Below, in pieces: positions 43,406-51,897 of a stretch of DNA of 64,000 nt (position 1 is the stretch's first letter; the number at the start of each line of letters is the position of its first letter). Location of the stretch: the IMG/VR virus record IMGVR_UViG_3300005527_002139, positions 1-64,000 of that record. The stretch is one strand, 5' to 3'. This DNA is from a virus. The position numbers and the translations under genes were made by a program. The notes under the pieces are model-generated. The model worked only from the letters and a program-made list of their open reading frames with translations, had not been told where the DNA came from and searched no databases.

Positions 43406-44219
43406 CCACCCAAGGGTCTTCACAATTATGAGGATTTGGGTCTCCGTGAAATACTGTTACACAACATTCAATCCTTGGTTTTACATCTTCTATCTGTTTA
43501 AATTTTCGATTTCCTTTAGTGCTGCCATAATCAAATTCTTTAGTACGTCTAACTTCCCATTTCCAACTTAGTATCCAACTGTCCGGATACAGCATTGCTT
43601 GATTTTTTTGTGTAGCTTCAAATAACCAATCTTGATCGCCATGTAGTCTTCTTTGAATATCGTGTTGATTTTCTCGGAATCCTGTCCAGACATAATCTAG
43701 CTGGCCAGTTTTAAATCGAACTACACTGCTATTATATTTTTTCCAACTTGGGCGCATAGCTCTGGTAAAATCTCTAATAGTACACCAGTGATTAGGTTGG
43801 TAGGTAAAAAGTTTATCTATATTACTTGCTATTACTACATCTAAATCCATGTAAAGTATTGTGCCATTAATAGGCAACTCTTTACTGTACATATAAGGTT
43901 TACACCACCATCCTTGTAAGTTGGCGGGCAAAGGTATTGTTTTTATTCTTGGATCTAGTCCATTAGCGTTATCTGTTAAACAAACAAACTCGTAGTCTAA
44001 ACTACAGTTTCTCTTAACCATGTTGTAGAGTTTGTTTACATATTCTGGACCGTATTTTGTGCCGTGTTTTAAACAAAGAAGATAATTTTTTAGACTATCT
44101 TCATGGGTAACTAAATTAGGCGTAATAATTTCTTGAGGCTTTTGTTTTTCTAAATGCCTCTGTTCTTTTATCTTACGCCATTCTTCTTTAGTATATTGAC
44201 CTTTGTCAATCTTTGGCAA
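43389..44219 (-). CDS. Glycosyltransferase-like protein
   Basis: A 276-residue protein. After a charged N-terminal helix comes a GT-A fold: LKHGTKYGPEYVNKLYNM and then YMDLDVVIASN, whose DLD is the metal/nucleotide-sugar motif, and a later HGDPNPH. This layout fits small family-8/32-type glycosyltransferases. It may modify phage DNA or host surface sugars; the substrate is not clear. It follows the QueD-like gene after two bases. Confidence 0.8.
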   Translation of the reverse strand: MPKIDKGQYTKEEWRKIKEQRHLEKQKPQEIITPNLVTHEDSLKNYLLCLKHGTKYGPEYVNKLYNMVKRNCSLDYEFVCLTDNANGLDPRIKTIPLPANLQGWWCKPYMYSKELPINGTILYMDLDVVIASNIDKLFTYQPNHWCTIRDFTRAMRPSWKKYNSSVVRFKTGQLDYVWTGFRENQHDIQRRLHGDQDWLFEATQKNQAMLYPDSWILSWKWEVRRTKEFDYGSTKGNRKFKQIEDVKPRIECCVTVFHGDPNPHNCEDPWVVDNWR

Positions 44220-44221
44220 TT

Positions 44222-44746
44222 TTAACCCTCATAAGTAGCAGAGTTACCAGCGTGTTCAAACACTTCAACTGAACGTAGACGAACACCAGCACCAACAGGA
44301 TACCGTGCTTCAAATACTCTTCCGTCTGGATGAGTCCAAGCACGACCTTCTTTGTATGCTTCTAGTATTTCATTCATTGTGCGATATGCCAGTTCAGCAA
44401 ATTTTTCGCATCCAACAGCTTCTACTAGACGCAAATCCAATACACCGCCTTCAGCTTGTTTACCCAACTTAGCAAGTTCCTTAAACTTTGGGAGATGAGG
44501 ATCATCTAAAGCCATAACAGTAGTGTGATCAAATTGCCATTCACTCCACTCTTTGAATGCTTTGAGTCCACCAAAGTCCATAACCCAGTTGCGATCATCT
44601 AGTGTTTTTGATTCAAAGATTAATTTGATACCAATTGAGTATCCGTGTAGTAACGAACAGTGTGAATGTGTACTACGCCATTGTCTAAAGCAACATGACA
44701 GACCTCTGTCATTGCCATAAGTTTTTGTTGAAAGATATTTTGCCAT
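44222..44746 (-). CDS. queD: QueD-like 6-carboxytetrahydropterin synthase
   Basis: A 174-residue protein with the family pattern: a first Cys/His zinc region (THSHCSLLHGY), then NWVMDFGGLKAFKEW, FDHTTVM and a late VEVFEH. It makes CPH4 for queuosine or related 7-deazaguanine bases, which phages use for tRNA or DNA modification. Start 44746 is chosen over 44785 since AAAGGAG lies eight bases upstream. The leader of about 90 bases contains an ATGAC/GTCAT hairpin. No other que genes are in the window. Confidence 0.85.
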   Translation of the reverse strand: MAKYLSTKTYGNDRGLSCCFRQWRSTHSHCSLLHGYSIGIKLIFESKTLDDRNWVMDFGGLKAFKEWSEWQFDHTTVMALDDPHLPKFKELAKLGKQAEGGVLDLRLVEAVGCEKFAELAYRTMNEILEAYKEGRAWTHPDGRVFEARYPVGAGVRLRSVEVFEHAGNSATYEG

Positions 44747-44837
44747 CTCTAGTCTCCTTTTTGTAGGTAGCAAGTTTGATGACATGCAGAGTATTTAAAG
44801 TGGGGTGAACGTCATTAAAAGACCACTGTATAGTATA

Positions 44838-45434
44838 CTATGTATTATAGTATATGTTACTTATCTTGTCAACCTCAACGTTAGATTTAATCCAGGCTTT
44901 GGGAGTCTCCCAATTAAGCGGACGATAGACTGTAAAATTTACTTTTGAAAAATGTTCAAAAACTTTGCCTATTTGGTGTATCCAATAGCGTGGATCGACT
45001 GCGGACTTTGATGCTTCATCATAGCCCTGTGTGTCTTTGTATAAATTATTTACAAGTTTATTGTCACTGTATAAATCAAAGCCTACTAGACTAACAGAAC
45101 GTTCTTTAGATAATTTTGCCGCAAGTAACACAGCATAAGGGCCACTGCCCCATTGAAACGGCTCATCGGCTCGTATCACAGACTCGTATGGAATATCTGG
45201 AACTTCTCTAACATTTTTTAAATGTCGATAATCGCCATACCAGTCTTTTCTAGTATAAACTAATGTAGTCTCGTTTATATTATCTTTAATTGCTTCGTTG
45301 ACCATACGTCTGTCAACACATACTAGATAGTCTACTTCATGGTCACGCATTATAGCGTTACACCCTATCTTATAACCTTTAAGACGATCTAGATCAATAT
45401 GTTTACGACTTTCGCCGTTGCCAAAGACCCACAT
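44838..45434 (-). CDS. Conserved phage Rossmann-type protein (glycosyl/DUF115-like)
   Basis: A 198-residue protein starting MWVFGNGESRKHIDLDRLKG. Other motifs are IGCNAIMRD, YLVCVDRRMV and a late VSLVGFDLYS. This is the N-terminal layout of proteins annotated as putative glycosyltransferases or nucleotide-sugar binding in T4-like marine phages. No acid/base can be named. It is in a gene cluster with a real glycosyltransferase. Confidence 0.7.
   Translation of the reverse strand: MWVFGNGESRKHIDLDRLKGYKIGCNAIMRDHEVDYLVCVDRRMVNEAIKDNINETTLVYTRKDWYGDYRHLKNVREVPDIPYESVIRADEPFQWGSGPYAVLLAAKLSKERSVSLVGFDLYSDNKLVNNLYKDTQGYDEASKSAVDPRYWIHQIGKVFEHFSKVNFTVYRPLNWETPKAWIKSNVEVDKISNIYYNT
44844..44872 (-). 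promoter_or_regulatory. Sigma70 promoter TTGACA-17-TATAAT
   Basis: TTGACA at 44872-44867 and TATAAT at 44849-44844, with 17 bases between. It serves the queD-like gene and the glycosyltransferase and lies inside the 3' end of the preceding gene. Confidence 0.75.
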
Positions 45435-45446
45435 AAAATTGTTTGA

Positions 45447-46547
45447 TTAAACAGAAATTTGACCAAATGGTTTCCACACACCTGGCGTGCCTTCACGTAT
45501 ACAGATCCAACCAGTATACCCTCCAGCTTGAGGATTTGCGTCCCATACTATATCACCTTTTTTGTAAGTACCTGCTGTAGGAATCTCTGTACCTACTTCA
45601 AACTTTTTATCTTGGAATCGCACAGGACCTGCTGTAGTGATATCAGCATCCTCAGCAAAGTTCTTAACACCTACACCTAGCTTATGCTTTAACACAACTT
45701 TTTCGTAAAAAGTTACAACACCATTGTGTGCAATATCAATCCTAGTAGAATCGTCTGTGATAATTTCTAGTGCAGTTGTAGTCCATGTGCCTATTTTAAA
45801 TTTCTTATCTTCAGTAGGATCAATTACAAATTCGTGATCCCAACTCATAATACTAATAGCACCGTTAGGTGCATCTGTTCCTAAACCTAAACGTTGTGTG
45901 TCAGCATCCCAGAATAAAAATTCGTCCACTACCACGTTGCCTGCAACACGAAGCTCGTCTAATGTACCTATTTGTTTTAGATTACTTTTAACAACACTAG
46001 TGCCTAGCTCAGTTTGTGTTAACACTGGTAGACCTGATATAGAGTAGTATTTGTCTTTGAACAGGTCAATAGATTCTGAGCTAAAAAATCGATCCGGCTT
46101 TGGCTGTAGAACAAATTGTTTAGTGTAACTACCACCTGTCCAAATAAGTCCCTTACCATATGCTAATGAACCGTCTTCGCCTTTAAATTCTAGCGGACTT
46201 GTTCTTTCATATCTTATGTCCGCTGATACTTCGTCAACGTGTAGTTTACGGGCATGTATTTCGCCCTCAACTGTTAAGTTTCCTTTAACAGTTAACGGAC
46301 AAGCAACAACATTTGTATGAACTACATCAACTCGAATACCGTCATCTGCTACTCGTAAAATTGCCTTTGTAGCAGTATCTTTAATACCGACACTTGCAAA
46401 GTTGGTAATCATACCACCGTTAATTTTGTCGCCGCTTAATTCTCTATCGAAAATTTTAGTCTTTTGGACTTCGCGTTTAGAAATCCCGTCGATAGCATCG
46501 CCGAGACTCTTTAGTATATCGTGAATGTTAGGATTGTTTGTGCTCAT
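45447..46547 (-). CDS. Tail-fibre-type virion protein
   Basis: A 366-residue protein beginning MSTNNPNIHDILKSLGDAID, followed by beta-rich repeats of fibre type (VACPLTVKGNLTVEGEIHAR, FLFWDADTQRLGLGTDAPNG). Its ATG lies five bases after a GATAAATA promoter, so the mRNA is probably leaderless. The last segment, GDIVWDANPQAGGYTGWICI, resembles fibre tip domains. Separate from the main fibre block. Confidence 0.82.
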   Translation of the reverse strand: MSTNNPNIHDILKSLGDAIDGISKREVQKTKIFDRELSGDKINGGMITNFASVGIKDTATKAILRVADDGIRVDVVHTNVVACPLTVKGNLTVEGEIHARKLHVDEVSADIRYERTSPLEFKGEDGSLAYGKGLIWTGGSYTKQFVLQPKPDRFFSSESIDLFKDKYYSISGLPVLTQTELGTSVVKSNLKQIGTLDELRVAGNVVVDEFLFWDADTQRLGLGTDAPNGAISIMSWDHEFVIDPTEDKKFKIGTWTTTALEIITDDSTRIDIAHNGVVTFYEKVVLKHKLGVGVKNFAEDADITTAGPVRFQDKKFEVGTEIPTAGTYKKGDIVWDANPQAGGYTGWICIREGTPGVWKPFGQISV

Positions 46548-46552
46548 ACATG

Positions 46553-46560
46553 TATTTATC
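46553..46560 (-). promoter_or_regulatory. Late promoter GATAAATA directly before ATG
   Basis: GATAAATA, then CATGT, then the ATG at 46547. T4 late start-site rules put +1 on the A of the ATG. Confidence 0.7.
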
Positions 46561-46581
46561 AAGATACATGTATGAGCGGGT

Positions 46582-47871
46582 TTATGCTACTTTAAGTAGT
46601 ATAGTATCACTATTAATACGTCCGTTCATGATCGTATCTGTAGTATTGATGTCTTCTAAAAACTTACGCAATACAACCTTACCGGCAGCTTTAAATGCTT
46701 TGATTTGTTCTTCTGGTTTACGCAAAGTTTTTTGGATACTCTTTACTGGATCAAATCCTTCAACAGTAGTACCTTTGACTGTAAGTCCACTCCCATTTCT
46801 GCCCATACCAGTTGGATCAATGCTAGACGCAATATATTTGCCCAACTTGCGAGTCTTTACATTGAACACCCAAAGTTCATTTGCACCCACAATATCTGTA
46901 GGGTTAATGGATGCCAAACTGTACTTTTGATCCACTTTCATATATTTGAGTTTAGCAACCAATTTATCAGCCGACTTAGGCTTTGCTGTACGAGGTTTGC
47001 GTGTAGCTTTGCTGGTGTCTACGATAAGCGTACAAGCGTCTACAAGCGTTTCTAGAGCCGCAATGTAGTTAGAGACATCCTTCTTAGCAAGGTGACTGTA
47101 GGCTTCTTTTAGTTGCTCTACATGATCTGCTTCTCTAGCATCCATTTTTTTGAGTTGTGCCGCTGTGGGTAAGTTTTGGAGCGAACGAAACTCTTCCAAT
47201 TCCTTTTGATAAAAGCCAACCAATTTGCGAGCGTGTGCTTGTGTCACGCCCATTTTACTAAAGTGAGCCTTAAAATCAAAACCTTTTGGATTAAAGTTTT
47301 TGCGATCTTCAACAAATCCTTCAAGCCAATTATCGATATCTTCGGCAGCTTTTTGAGCTTGCTCTGTAATACGTTCTTGAATAGTAGGAGTATAGGTATT
47401 TGCTTTGACTTTTTCAGCCTTGGCTTCTTGGACCACAATCGATTTGCCTCCAACTATTGCTAGTTCAAGGGCAGTTTTAATATAATCAGTAACAGGTTTA
47501 ATTGGACCCATAGTTCCAGAAAGGCCTTGCCAAAACTCGTCGTGTACTTTATTGTAGTCAGGCATACCATTACGAAGCAGTTTGCAGTAGATGCAAACGG
47601 TAATGTTTACACCAGCGGCTTTTACACTTTTGATTTCGTCAGCCTTGTAACCATTTTCTTTCATCCATGCTAGAACTTCTGGTAGCAAATCTGCAGGCTT
47701 GTAATTGTCGTAATAAAAGTCACGAGCAGAACGCACAGCACGGTGATACTGTTCACCTGGCCAAGTTTCCCAACCTTCAAAGCTAGGACCTTTGATTTTG
47801 GATCCTTGGCGTACAGTGGGCGCCAACCGAGCTTTCTTTTTTGGTACTTTGATTCCGACTTTGGTTGCCAT
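46582..47871 (-). CDS. Conserved large phage protein of unknown function
   Basis: A 429-residue basic protein. The N-terminus is lysine rich, then ARDFYYDNYKPADLLPEVLA and a helical middle; the C-terminus has ADKLVAKLKYMKVDQKYSLA and a compact beta domain. No enzymatic motif. Early-type promoter and AGGAG leader suggest early or middle expression. Its charge suggests a nucleic-acid-binding role, unproven. Confidence 0.75.
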   Translation of the reverse strand: MATKVGIKVPKKKARLAPTVRQGSKIKGPSFEGWETWPGEQYHRAVRSARDFYYDNYKPADLLPEVLAWMKENGYKADEIKSVKAAGVNITVCIYCKLLRNGMPDYNKVHDEFWQGLSGTMGPIKPVTDYIKTALELAIVGGKSIVVQEAKAEKVKANTYTPTIQERITEQAQKAAEDIDNWLEGFVEDRKNFNPKGFDFKAHFSKMGVTQAHARKLVGFYQKELEEFRSLQNLPTAAQLKKMDAREADHVEQLKEAYSHLAKKDVSNYIAALETLVDACTLIVDTSKATRKPRTAKPKSADKLVAKLKYMKVDQKYSLASINPTDIVGANELWVFNVKTRKLGKYIASSIDPTGMGRNGSGLTVKGTTVEGFDPVKSIQKTLRKPEEQIKAFKAAGKVVLRKFLEDINTTDTIMNGRINSDTILLKVA

Positions 47872-47901
47872 GCTTTACTCCTAACAGTTGTGTAAGTCGT
47901 T

Positions 47902-47930
47902 AGTATATATGCTTATCCAAAAGAAGTCAA
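47902..47930 (-). promoter_or_regulatory. Sigma70 promoter TTGACT-17-TATACT
   Basis: TTGACT at 47930-47925 and TATACT at 47907-47902, 17 bases apart, followed by a 30-base leader with TAGGAG before the 47871 start. Confidence 0.7.
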
Positions 47931-48217
47931 CCTTTTTTGAGTAAAAAGTAGGTTAAATGTTTGCCCGAGAGAACACCTGTTATTACTACATTATAGCCCA
48001 ATGAATGGTGATCTATGTTTGTGTGCCACTCTATGTCTGTGGCATTTTTCATACACCACTGACCAATTTCAGTTTTTTGCCATTCACTTATTGGAAACGC
48101 GGCATATAGCTGTGGGTCTTCTACATCGCCCATGCTAAACTGGTATAGAAGAACTTTACGCCGTTCTTCTATGTTATTGCCAACTATATGATAAGTAGGT
48201 TGTCCTAACCAAGTCAC
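47927..48217 (-). CDS. Small unknown phage protein
   Basis: A 96-residue protein with many aromatic residues (TWLGQPTYHIVGNNIEERRK). It overlaps its upstream neighbour by ATGA and its 3' end reaches into the promoter of the next gene. Function unknown. Confidence 0.68.
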   Translation of the reverse strand: MTWLGQPTYHIVGNNIEERRKVLLYQFSMGDVEDPQLYAAFPISEWQKTEIGQWCMKNATDIEWHTNIDHHSLGYNVVITGVLSGKHLTYFLLKKG

Positions 48218-48447
48218 GTCGATTCTTTTAATGCTTGGAAAGTCAAATCTCGAGCATAGACATTAGCTATGGGTTTAATCCAGCCAGCATTAATTGCTGT
48301 AATAAAAATACTTTTATATTCAGCTGGACAATTTTGACTTATTTCAAAACCTGCTCTTGGTGCGACTACAAGTCCGTCAGTGAGCATAAAGCCCGGCTCA
48401 CCTTGTTTAATTGTTTTTAATTGACTGTGTGTTGTATTAATTTTCAT
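48214..48447 (-). CDS. Small unknown phage protein
   Basis: A 77-residue protein, with GEPGFMLTDGLVVAPRAGFE in the middle. It overlaps the small gene upstream by 11 bases and the next by four. Function unknown. Confidence 0.68.
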   Translation of the reverse strand: MKINTTHSQLKTIKQGEPGFMLTDGLVVAPRAGFEISQNCPAEYKSIFITAINAGWIKPIANVYARDLTFQALKEST

Positions 48448-48613
48448 TTACTATTTCGCCGAAGCGTCCTACGAATGCTTCTTGGCGACAGTTATATTCT
48501 TGTAGTGTTTTAATGTTTTTATAATAGACCCATGGGTCTCCTTCTTTTTCTATTACGTCAATAACTATAAATGTGTTGTCAACTGTCTTCCATCTGCTGC
48601 CAATTTTTATCAT
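48437..48613 (-). CDS. 58-residue SH3-like small protein
   Basis: A short gene that starts at ATG 48613, overlapping the ligase stop (the last four bases of that gene). The product is IKIGSRWKTVDNTFIVIDVI-like at its start, with DPWVYYKNIKTLQEYNCRQ and AFVGRFGEIVNEN. That is a pattern of small beta-barrel proteins common in phages. The gene chain and clear protein-like sequence make it credible. Confidence 0.7.
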   Translation of the reverse strand: MIKIGSRWKTVDNTFIVIDVIEKEGDPWVYYKNIKTLQEYNCRQEAFVGRFGEIVNEN

Positions 48614-49926
48614 AACTTTTCATCCTTTTCAAATCCTCTAAAAGTTTTGAACCTAGGAAAGCGAAGGCTATATGTACCGTCTTGATTTTGTGTTACGGCG
48701 TCTGCACGGACTTCCACCAAAGCACTAAGAAGATCATTACGACTAGTCCAAAAACTGGATCTTTGATCATCCGTAAAGCCACTGCCAACATTGACCCTAA
48801 TATCACGCCCATCATCCGCGCCACTGCATACAAAAGCCCCAAGTCTTCCTTCATTTTTTCCGGTTCCTTCTTCTACGGCTGTAATACTTAATGTTACTTC
48901 TATAAATGGTTTAGCTTTGAGCCAACTGTGGCTCCGCTTGCACTCGTAGGGTGCATCAACATCCTTGATCATAACACCCTCATAACCACCGTCTACAGCA
49001 CGTTTATTCAGGTCTACAAAGCGTTTTTGTCCGTCGGGGGTGTCTAAGTCCACAGTTTCCCAGTCTAAGCATTGGACGTGTGGCAGAAAAGCCACATGTT
49101 TTGAAACCCAAGCCTGAACCATTTGACTGCGGACACTCTGTGGCTTTTCCCATACACCTTTTTGGAAATCCTCTAATGGACACATGTCAAACAGATGCAG
49201 TACTGCATCGCTTGCGGCAACATTGTCCTTACGGTGAACCTGCTTCATTAGGTCCTGAAAGCTGGCGCTCATTACTTCGCCGTCTAGCACTAGGTCATAA
49301 GCTGGCGGATTAAATTTTACTACTTTAGAAATTTCGTCTGCGATGTGTCCAAAGTTATGAAACTCTTTACCATTGCGGCTAAACAGTTCGACTCTGCCGT
49401 CAACACGAACTACAGCAATGACTCGAACACCGTCTAGTTTAACTTCAATCTGTTTCTTGCCAGTCATCTTCTTTTCGTGATTAGCTGAGTCATGCGCAAG
49501 CTGACATTCAAAGATTGGAATTGTGTACTGCGGGAATTTTTTAGCAACCTTGTTTACAGTCTTTTCCGAAACACCGCAACGCAAATCCTTAATAAGGATG
49601 CGTCGATAGAATCGATTCCACTGTGATGCTGTAGCTGTGTCCATGCATAGTTTAATAGCATCACGTGCCGCATGACCGGTTAGTTCTCTACGATTAAGTT
49701 GATCTGCAAGTGTTTTAAAATTAGCCCAAGTAAGTCCTTGCCCGTCTACAGTAGCTTCTGGTACTTGCTTAACGCCAAATGTTACAAGAGGATCCAAGGC
49801 CATACGTACACCTTCAAAGAACTCGTCTAGTCCTTCTTCCATAGCCGACTCGAGGATACCTTCTTTATTAAGACGGCTAGGGTGATCTTCTAAAGCACCA
49901 ATAATGTATTCGGGTTGTGTACGCAT
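48610..49926 (-). CDS. 30: ATP-dependent DNA ligase
   Basis: A 438-residue enzyme. The adenylation motif KLDGVR (about 163) gives the catalytic Lys, followed by LVLDGEVM (motif III/IIIa region), GYEGVMIKD (motif IV) and WLKAKP (motif V). The N-terminal part (1-140) is the DNA-binding domain of T4-like ligases. It seals nicks in replication and repair. GAGGA lies before the ATG. Confidence 0.95.
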   Translation of the reverse strand: MRTQPEYIIGALEDHPSRLNKEGILESAMEEGLDEFFEGVRMALDPLVTFGVKQVPEATVDGQGLTWANFKTLADQLNRRELTGHAARDAIKLCMDTATASQWNRFYRRILIKDLRCGVSEKTVNKVAKKFPQYTIPIFECQLAHDSANHEKKMTGKKQIEVKLDGVRVIAVVRVDGRVELFSRNGKEFHNFGHIADEISKVVKFNPPAYDLVLDGEVMSASFQDLMKQVHRKDNVAASDAVLHLFDMCPLEDFQKGVWEKPQSVRSQMVQAWVSKHVAFLPHVQCLDWETVDLDTPDGQKRFVDLNKRAVDGGYEGVMIKDVDAPYECKRSHSWLKAKPFIEVTLSITAVEEGTGKNEGRLGAFVCSGADDGRDIRVNVGSGFTDDQRSSFWTSRNDLLSALVEVRADAVTQNQDGTYSLRFPRFKTFRGFEKDEKL

Positions 49927-49932
49927 ATGTCC

Positions 49933-50307
49933 TCAGCTAAAGTTAAAATGGAATTCTTGTGCAAAGTAAAGATTGCCAGGCTGATCCTCACTGTTAACTA
50001 ATTTTAACACCATTTCAGGTAAAAGTCTACCAGATCTGGTTAAGAAGTCTTCCTTGCTCAAATTCTCTGCGAAATGAATATAGAAGTCTCCAAATCGTTC
50101 TTTGAATTCTCTAGCCGCAATAAATTTTTGACTATGCTTTAGTTTGCCTGGAACATACACCATTTTACCTGTTTCGTCTGTAACAAAATCTGGTTGTACT
50201 TCGTAGTCATCTTTTTTTGGATATGCTCGTGTGATTAGAACGCACATGGTGCGCCCTTCTCCAGTACCTGCATAGTCGCTAAATATATATTGATATAGTT
50301 CACTCAT
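49933..50307 (-). CDS. Small conserved phage protein
   Basis: A 124-residue protein starting at ATG 50307, with MSELYQYIFSDYAGTGEGRT. The C-terminus ends in NLYFAQEFHFNFS. No domain recognised. It follows a chain of overlapping small genes and precedes the ligase. Function unknown. Confidence 0.72.
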   Translation of the reverse strand: MSELYQYIFSDYAGTGEGRTMCVLITRAYPKKDDYEVQPDFVTDETGKMVYVPGKLKHSQKFIAAREFKERFGDFYIHFAENLSKEDFLTRSGRLLPEMVLKLVNSEDQPGNLYFAQEFHFNFS

Positions 50308-50479
50308 TTTGCAGTCTTTCAATTTCGTTAGCGGCTTCCTCTAAGAGATCCGCAATGCGATCATTGGCACCTTCTTGCACTGATTTACGATCTTTAATTT
50401 GCCTACGTATTTCTGCTCGCTTACGCAAACGAAAAACTAGACTCTGTTCTGCTACTGGTAAATGACTTTCGTCCTTCAT
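50300..50479 (-). CDS. Small coiled-coil protein
   Basis: A 59-residue, charged helical protein from ATG 50479 (ATGA overlap with the upstream stop), rich in Arg and Glu. It resembles small phage proteins with a single long helix. Function unknown. Confidence 0.68.
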   Translation of the reverse strand: MKDESHLPVAEQSLVFRLRKRAEIRRQIKDRKSVQEGANDRIADLLEEAANEIERLQNE

Positions 50480-50637
50480 TGTAATGGTACCTTGATGTTG
50501 CACTCAACTACCCAATCTTCAAATCGAGTATGCTTGGTTACTTCTACTCCTAGTCCAACTGCTTCATTTACAAAATGCTGTAGTAGTGCATTATACAATT
50601 CGTCGGGCATAGTTTCTTTATCAAATTTAATTTTCAT
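50476..50637 (-). CDS. 53-residue phage protein
   Basis: A short gene with ATG at 50637 and TGA at 50478-50476, each in an ATGA overlap. It starts MKIKFDKETMPDELYNALLQ. The double coupling supports it as real. Function unknown. Confidence 0.7.
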   Translation of the reverse strand: MKIKFDKETMPDELYNALLQHFVNEAVGLGVEVTKHTRFEDWVVECNIKVPLQ

Positions 50638-50729
50638 ATACGTTTACCTAAAATGAATCCCCGTGAGTAGATGATGAAAGCCTTGAGAGCTCTCATCATC
50701 TCTCGCCAATAGTACTGACGATATGTCAT
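50634..50729 (-). CDS. 31-residue basic phage peptide
   Basis: A very short gene (ATG 50729, TGA 50636-50634). ATGA overlaps exist on both sides. The product is Arg-rich with a hydrophobic middle (MTYRQYYWREMMRALKAFII). The coding sequence also holds a 9-bp hairpin (AGATGATGA/TCATCATCT). Its coupled position argues that it is translated. Confidence 0.6.
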   Translation of the reverse strand: MTYRQYYWREMMRALKAFIIYSRGFILGKRI

Positions 50730-51229
50730 TTGCTGATATTCTTTCTAGCTTCAGCTAATAACACAGGATCGCCCTTAGTCATTACTTCTAACAACAATCT
50801 CTTTTCTTCTAAGTATGTTCTAGCAAACTTTTCATCGTGTGCCATAATACTACGAGTGTTAGAGATTAAGTCAGCTAACTTTACTGTTTGCGCCGCTGCC
50901 GGTGCCATAGCAGAGTGTGCCCTGTCAATAGCCTTGCGCACAGCTCGATTGCCTTGTTCAGGACGACTAACATCAGTTAACCATCCCACTAACTCTGCAA
51001 CTTCGTCTCCGAATTCAGCACGGATCACTTCGTTAGTAACACCAGTGTCTTCTACAACATCATGTAACCAAGCCGCCGCTAACATTGCGTCAGTGTGAGT
51101 CACTGTACTAACAATGCGAACAACTTCAGCAGGGTGAACGATGTATGGTTCACCTGTGTACTTACGAAGTTGAGCTACAGCTGAATGTGCCGCTGTTGCA
51201 AATACCCTAGCTCTTTCTACGATTGTCAT
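50726..51229 (-). CDS. MESH1/SpoT-type HD hydrolase, (p)ppGpp hydrolase-like
   Basis: A 167-residue HD-domain protein. It has AHSAVAQLRKYTGEPYIVHP, then AAAWLHDVVEDTGVT (the HD pair), FGDEVAELVGWLTDVS and VKLADLISNT, the pattern of the RelA/SpoT hydrolase and metazoan MESH1. It has no synthetase domain, so it should only remove the 3'-pyrophosphate from alarmones. Start 51229 is preferred since AAGGAG lies six bases upstream of the ATG. It overlaps the 31-residue gene by ATGA. Confidence 0.85.
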   Translation of the reverse strand: MTIVERARVFATAAHSAVAQLRKYTGEPYIVHPAEVVRIVSTVTHTDAMLAAAWLHDVVEDTGVTNEVIRAEFGDEVAELVGWLTDVSRPEQGNRAVRKAIDRAHSAMAPAAAQTVKLADLISNTRSIMAHDEKFARTYLEEKRLLLEVMTKGDPVLLAEARKNISK

Positions 51230-51238
51230 AATCACTCC

Positions 51239-51796
51239 TTACATAACAGTGGTGTGGTGTCCTTTAACCTTGCCAGTCATTGCATCAGCAATGGCTCGCT
51301 CCATAGTAACCGCAATCATTCCTGTTGCATCCATACCCATGTCTCTTGCACGATATTCTTCTAATCCACTCTTGCCACCGTGTAAGTGACCATGAAAGTG
51401 AACAGCACCTCTATGCATTTGATCCCATTCTGCAATAGGATAGTGAAACATTACTACACGAGTCTTTTCGTAGTTAATGCACAAATACGGATGTATTTCT
51501 ACAAAACATCTACGAAACACTGGATCATTTAACAGTTTACGATCGTGATTTCCTTCAATCAAAATTTTTCTGCCATTCAATCGTTGCAAAATCTTTACAG
51601 CTTTGTCAGCTGGAAGAAATGCAACATCTCCTAGAATGTAAACGGTGTCATCTTGAGCAATAGTTTCATTCCATTCTTCTATCATTTTTTCGTTCATGTA
51701 CGTTACATCATTATGAAATCTTGCTCTTGCTTGTGAACAAAAGTTCATAATGTTTGCGTGTCCAAAATGCAGGTCACTAGTCAACCAAGTTGTCAT
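51239..51796 (-). CDS. Calcineurin-like metallophosphoesterase
   Basis: A 185-residue enzyme with SDLHFGH, ILGDVAF, GNHD and HFHGHLHGG, all metal-binding motifs of the family. The start at 51796 has a GAGAG leader; the longer frame would contain the promoter. Substrate unknown; phages use related enzymes for nucleic-acid end repair or cyclic-nucleotide hydrolysis. It comes right after a polynucleotide-kinase-like gene. Confidence 0.9.
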   Translation of the reverse strand: MTTWLTSDLHFGHANIMNFCSQARARFHNDVTYMNEKMIEEWNETIAQDDTVYILGDVAFLPADKAVKILQRLNGRKILIEGNHDRKLLNDPVFRRCFVEIHPYLCINYEKTRVVMFHYPIAEWDQMHRGAVHFHGHLHGGKSGLEEYRARDMGMDATGMIAVTMERAIADAMTGKVKGHHTTVM

Positions 51797-51827
51797 TTTT
51801 TTCTCTCTTATCTTTAGTAATGCATAT

Positions 51828-51856
51828 ATTATATAGTCAAGACAAAGCCCTGTCAA
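51828..51856 (-). promoter_or_regulatory. Sigma70 promoter TTGACA-17-TATAAT
   Basis: TTGACA at 51856-51851 and TATAAT at 51833-51828, 17 bases between, for the phosphoesterase, HD-hydrolase and small-gene chain. Confidence 0.8.
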
Positions 51857-51897
51857 CCAAATAGACTGACAGGGCATGTTGTAAAAAAAAGCCACAG

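Noticed and set aside
44747-44837. A preQ1 riboswitch before the queD-like gene
   Set aside because: The known preQ1-I and preQ1-II consensus elements could not be matched by eye; only a weak hairpin is present.
51797-51895. Longer N-terminus for the metallophosphoesterase
   Set aside because: It would include the sigma70 promoter and leader; the family starts at the later ATG.
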